Assembly (NCBI GenBank): GCA_002307065.1
Contig: DBTN01000012.1
Span: forward strand, 160,976 to 213,207
Source: Akkermansiaceae bacterium UBA1315
GTDB lineage: Bacteria; Verrucomicrobiota; Verrucomicrobiia; Verrucomicrobiales; Akkermansiaceae
Length of the DNA: 52,232 nucleotides
Direction of reading: 5' to 3'
Part shown: positions 49,586 through 52,232 of the stretch, piece after piece
How positions within the stretch are numbered: the stretch's first letter is position 1
Layout of the letters: each line of letters starts with the position of its first letter
Notes under the pieces: model-generated
The model's input: only the letters and a program-made list of their open reading frames with translations
Databases searched by the model: none
What the model was told of the DNA's origin: nothing
Translations under genes and position numbers: made by a program

Positions 49586-49743
49586 GAGAACGGAAAGGGG
49601 CGCGTTGGCTGGAACCTGAATTAGGCGACCGACCGGTCCGGGGCAAGCGAAACGCGGCGTGGGGAAAATTGAGTTCCGAAACCGGTTTTCTGGCTTGCCT
49701 AATCGATTCGTTGCGATCTGTCGGGCGAATGGTCTATTGGGAG

Positions 49744-50130
49744 ATGATCAAAATTTTATTCGCAGCCGCTCTGACGATTTCGCCGCTGATGGCGGAAGAA
49801 AAGCTGGAGGATTTCCGCTGGAAAAAGCGTCTGCTGGTAGTGACGCAGGAATCCAAACCGGTAGCGGAGAAGATTGCAGGAGCTCGGGATGAGCTGGTGG
49901 AAAGAGACGTGCAGGTATTTTTCCTCAAACCCGAAAAACCGGTTTCGGCCCTCGAAAAAGAACTGAGGGAGCGACTGAAAGTGAATGATGAGGTCGCGGA
50001 AGTGCTGCTGTTAGGAAAAGACGGACGGACGACGCTGCGCTGGAAGATGGAGGATTTCGAAATCGCAGATCTGCTTCGCAAAATCGACTCGATGCCAATG
50101 CGGCAAAAGGAAAGCCAAGCAAACCGGTAG
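49744..50130 (+). CDS. DUF4174 secreted protein
   Basis: 128 residues from ATG 49744, where a signal peptide begins (MIKILFAAALTISPLMA, then EEKLEDF). An ATG at 49729 in the same frame is also possible. The mature part follows DUF4174: WKKRLLVVTQE at the start (first strand of a thioredoxin-like fold), VLLLGKDGRTTLRW in the last third and DLLRKIDSMPMRQKE at the end. The family is thioredoxin-like but has no Cys pair here, so no redox role is implied. Probably periplasmic. Function unknown. It diverges from tex, whose start is 158 bp away, and precedes a DUF4826 gene. Confidence 0.8.
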   Translation: MIKILFAAALTISPLMAEEKLEDFRWKKRLLVVTQESKPVAEKIAGARDELVERDVQVFFLKPEKPVSALEKELRERLKVNDEVAEVLLLGKDGRTTLRWKMEDFEIADLLRKIDSMPMRQKESQANR

Positions 50131-50184
50131 TCGGGAATTCGTCTTGGATGGCGCTGAAGGATGACTCATCTTTTCCCAATCAAC

Positions 50185-50619
50185 ATGAAAAACGAACCCA
50201 GCGCGACGGAAGGAAAGTGGTTTAAACAGGAACGCCAAAAAGTAGCCGAATATCTGGAGGCGGAAGGTTGCCAACACGCGGGAGTGGCGGAAGATCCGGC
50301 GTTTTTTGTGGAACCGTATGTGACGCTTTGGGCCGTTCTTTCACCGAAGCACAAAAACCGGGTGGCTTGGTGGGCGATCAGCGGTGACGTGCCGACGGAT
50401 TACATGAGCAGCGAGGAAGCGGAAGGGGCTCGCGATGCACTTCTCTATTTCAGCGAGCAATGGCGGGAAGTGGCGGGTTATATGCGTCGCGGTGAGGAGC
50501 ATCCGGAAATGGATCTGGGCGATCCAAAACACTGGCCGGAACTGGCGGCGGCGCTTGAGGAAAGAGCGGGGATTTTAGAAGAATACGCGAATGATGAGGA
50601 TGCTTGGGAGGATGAGTGA
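50185..50619 (+). CDS. DUF4826 family protein
   Basis: 144 residues from ATG 50185 (frame open to ATG 50161). The sequence follows DUF4826: KWFKQERQKVAEYLEAEGC, FFVEPYVTLWAVLSP, VAWWAISGDVPTDYMSSEEA (the most conserved block) and an acidic C-terminus. No membrane segment or signal peptide. It is a cytosolic protein of unknown function, seen mainly in proteobacteria. Neighbours give no clue. Confidence 0.8.
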   Translation: MKNEPSATEGKWFKQERQKVAEYLEAEGCQHAGVAEDPAFFVEPYVTLWAVLSPKHKNRVAWWAISGDVPTDYMSSEEAEGARDALLYFSEQWREVAGYMRRGEEHPEMDLGDPKHWPELAAALEERAGILEEYANDEDAWEDE

Positions 50620-50670
50620 GATCGCAAATTCGAGATTGAAGGATTCCGCTTCAAGTGTAATTTAGATTCC

Positions 50671-50928
50671 ATGAAGACCACGATTGATATTCCCGATCAA
50701 GCATTGGCGGATGCGATGCGCTTTACCGGGGCGAAAACAAAGCGTGAAGCGGTGGTAAAGGCGCTGGAAGAATTCAACCGGTTGAAACGGGTGGATGACT
50801 TCATGAAATTAGCTGGAACCTGGCCCAATTTTCCCACCAATGATGAGATCGAGGCAGCGGATGTCGAAGAGGCAGGGCGCGAAATGAAAGAATCGGCTTT
50901 TTCTGATGAGAGCAAAAATTCTCGTTGA
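50671..50928 (+). CDS. vapB: VapB-type antitoxin
   Basis: 85 residues, ATG. N-terminal ribbon-helix-helix start MKTTIDIPDQALADAM, then GAKTKREAVVKALEEFNRLKR, the typical VapB DNA-binding helix pattern, followed by an acidic tail that should wrap the toxin. Its last 23 bp overlap the start of the PIN-domain toxin gene in another frame, the normal vapBC coupling. The operon should be autoregulated by the VapBC complex; the 50-bp upstream spacer is AT-rich. Confidence 0.9.
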   Translation: MKTTIDIPDQALADAMRFTGAKTKREAVVKALEEFNRLKRVDDFMKLAGTWPNFPTNDEIEAADVEEAGREMKESAFSDESKNSR

Positions 50929-51292
50929 TAGTTCGATCTGGATCGGGTTTTTGAGGGAAAACTGCAGCGCTGAAATCCGAGAAAAAATCTATCAGGGCCT
51001 TCGTTCTGAGACGTTCTATCTGACCGCCCCGGTTTGGGCAGAGATTTATCGAGGTGTTCGGAGCCGAAAGGAAGAATCTGACCTAGCGAATCTGGTGAAA
51101 ATTTGCGGATGGTTGGAATTCGACAGAGCTGCTTGGCAGGTCGCTGCCGAAACAGGCCGTGCATGTGTGAAAGCGGGAGTGAATGTGCCAAGCGGAGATG
51201 TCTTGGTTCATGCCTGCGCCAGACGGCACGGAGCCGAGTTATTTCATCAGGATAAACATTTTTCCATGATCGATAAAGTCTGTTCCGTCTAA
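50906..51292 (+). CDS. vapC: VapC-type PIN-domain ribonuclease toxin
   Basis: 128 residues, ATG inside the end of vapB. The PIN fold acidic residues are present: Asp in ILVDSSIWIGF, Glu in APVWAEIYRGV, Asp in VPSGDVLVHACARR and Asp in FHQDKHF. Full-length and without frameshift, so probably active: VapC toxins cut tRNA or rRNA and are neutralised by VapB. It ends 8 bp before a convergent DUF2007 gene. Confidence 0.93.
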   Translation: MRAKILVDSSIWIGFLRENCSAEIREKIYQGLRSETFYLTAPVWAEIYRGVRSRKEESDLANLVKICGWLEFDRAAWQVAAETGRACVKAGVNVPSGDVLVHACARRHGAELFHQDKHFSMIDKVCSV

Positions 51293-51300
51293 CCACTTCG

Positions 51301-51621
51301 CTAAACCGGTGCGGGCGTGCTGCAGTTCCAGCATTCGTTGAAAATGCCGTCGACAGATTCGCCGCATTTTTCGCAAACCCACGCCGGACCGGTTGGGGTG
51401 GCGGCGTCTTTTTCGCGGTAGTCGCGGATGATTTCGCGGGCGCGGGTTTCGTCGGAGTTTTCGACGACCCAGAGTTCGGGATAAACTTGGGTGTAAGGAA
51501 CTTCGCCCGCGAGACCGGTGGAACCGGTATTGCGGAGTTCGGTGCGGATGCCCTCGCTCTCGAGAATCGTCTGCAGGTGGCCGACGATGGTGAAGTCGAT
51601 GTGTTCGAAAACGAGCCGCAT
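51301..51621 (-). CDS. DUF2007 protein with C-terminal zinc ribbon
   Basis: 106 residues, ATG at 51621. The N-terminal part (1-70) follows DUF2007 (putative signal-transducing, ACT-like fold): HIDFTIVGHLQTILESEGI, and PELWVVENSDETRAREII. The C-terminal part holds a zinc ribbon, WVCEKCGESVDG...CWNCST, with four Cys. This arrangement is common for small conserved proteins in many Gram-negative bacteria; the role is unknown. It is 57 bp downstream of the ABC-F gene end. Confidence 0.85.
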   Translation of the reverse strand: MRLVFEHIDFTIVGHLQTILESEGIRTELRNTGSTGLAGEVPYTQVYPELWVVENSDETRAREIIRDYREKDAATPTGPAWVCEKCGESVDGIFNECWNCSTPAPV

Positions 51622-51678
51622 GCCTCAGCATTCGCCACTGAACGGGAAACGTCCAATGGCGAAATGAAAAACTTCGGG

Positions 51679-52232
51679 TCAGGAAGTGACGGCGCTGCGG
51701 TCGTCGTTGAGGCCGGATTTTTCGAGGAAATAATCGTAGCCGCCGGTGTAGCGGGTGATCGTTCCGTTATTCACGTGGAGCGTTGTTTCCGCGAGCGTCC
51801 GGATGAAGTGAACATCGTGGGAGATGAAAACGAGCGTGCCTTCGTAGTTTTTCAGCGCTTGGACGAGCGAGTCGATCGACAGAATGTCCAAGTGGGTCGT
51901 CGGCTCGTCCATCAACAGCAGGTTCGGCGGATCGACGAGGAATTTGACGAGGTTGAGCCGGGATTTTTCGCCTCCGGAAAGAACGCCGCAGCGTTTTTCG
52001 ACGTCGGTGCGGCGGAAAAGGAACGAGCCTAGAATCGAGCGGGCTTCCTCTTCACGAAGCGTCGGGCAGGAAGCGAGGACTTCTTCGAGCACGGTGTTGT
52101 TTTCGTTGAGCGACTCCGACCGGTGCTGCGAGTAGTAGCCAATTTTGGTGGCGTATCCGGGTTCACGTTTTCCGCCTTGGATCGGAATGACGCCTGCGAG
52201 GATTTTGATCAGCGTGGATTTGCCGGCGCCGT
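51679..52232 (-). CDS. ABC-F family ATPase (5' part outside window)
   Basis: Last 183 codons of an ABC-F protein whose start lies beyond the right edge. It begins inside the second Walker A (GAGKSTLIKILAGVIP), then IGYYSQHRSESLN, the signature VLSGGEKSRLNLVKFLVDP, Walker B LLLMDEPTTHLDILSIDSL and the switch HFI region VFISHDVHFIRTLA. The end GGYDYFLEKSGL is typical of the family, and there is no long coiled-coil C-terminal domain as in Uup. ABC-F proteins bind the ribosomal E site and free stalled ribosomes or protect against antibiotics; this one cannot be placed in a subfamily from its end alone. Confidence 0.93.
   Translation of the reverse strand, partial: GAGKSTLIKILAGVIPIQGGKREPGYATKIGYYSQHRSESLNENNTVLEEVLASCPTLREEEARSILGSFLFRRTDVEKRCGVLSGGEKSRLNLVKFLVDPPNLLLMDEPTTHLDILSIDSLVQALKNYEGTLVFISHDVHFIRTLAETTLHVNNGTITRYTGGYDYFLEKSGLNDDRSAVTS

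Overview
The window looks like ordinary chromosome from a Gram-negative member of the PVC superphylum, most likely Verrucomicrobiota (inference). The pointers are an LpxC-FabZ fusion for lipid A, a metal-uptake operon with a Chlamydia-type permease-repressor fusion (YtgCR), and 7-bp GAACATY/GATGTTC intergenic repeats of the kind seen in Verrucomicrobia and Planctomycetes. G+C is roughly 55-58%. There is no rRNA, phage, complete IS or CRISPR. Two tRNAs (Phe-GAA, Gln-UUG) are present.

Layout. 1-7.75 kb (minus strand): a partial sigma-54 activator with a receiver that lacks its phospho-acceptor Asp, a membrane/coiled-coil protein of unknown function, a phosphoglycolate-phosphatase-like HAD enzyme, infC (apparently starting at ATC, with an acidic C-terminal tail), thrS without a TGS domain, a small nucleotidyltransferase-like protein and lpxC-fabZ. 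8-13 kb: a DEAD-box helicase with a DEVD box, a REP-rich convergent spacer, an Ldh_2-family dehydrogenase, a cyclophilin, a heptanucleotide tandem repeat and eboE. 13-16.8 kb: a LytS/LytR-type two-component pair, a 650-bp spacer, then eboB and a small companion gene. 16.9-25.4 kb: lgt, a degenerate DUF2064-like protein, ftsK, tRNA-Phe, a CNNM/CBS transporter-like protein, a TerC-family protein and purB. 25.5-34.4 kb: a 1166-residue SNF2 helicase, then a tight five-gene metal ABC operon (binding lipoprotein, outer-membrane barrel, ATPase, permease fused to a DtxR-like repressor, permease) preceded by a TTAGCC-TG-GGCTAA palindrome, and a DUF3592 protein. 34.7-39.4 kb: tRNA-Gln, a membrane protein, hrpB and leuB. 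39.6-46.9 kb: a KH-domain protein, a two-gene set (transglutaminase-DUF2126 and circularly permuted ATP-grasp/Alpha-E) predicted to act in peptide-bond chemistry, an FtsB/DivIC-like protein and hpt. 46.9-52.2 kb: a toxin-antitoxin locus with an internally deleted ParE-like toxin, tex, DUF4174 and DUF4826 proteins, vapBC, a DUF2007/zinc-ribbon protein and a partial ABC-F ATPase.

Two observations go beyond gene content. First, the palindrome ACCGGT (often AACCGGTT) is strongly over-represented across genes and spacers and in all reading frames: 41 copies counted by eye in about 17 kb, against about 5 expected. This resembles the cyanobacterial HIP1 palindrome. Second, the metal operon carries its own repressor as a fused domain together with a candidate operator, which gives a testable autoregulatory circuit conserved with chlamydiae.
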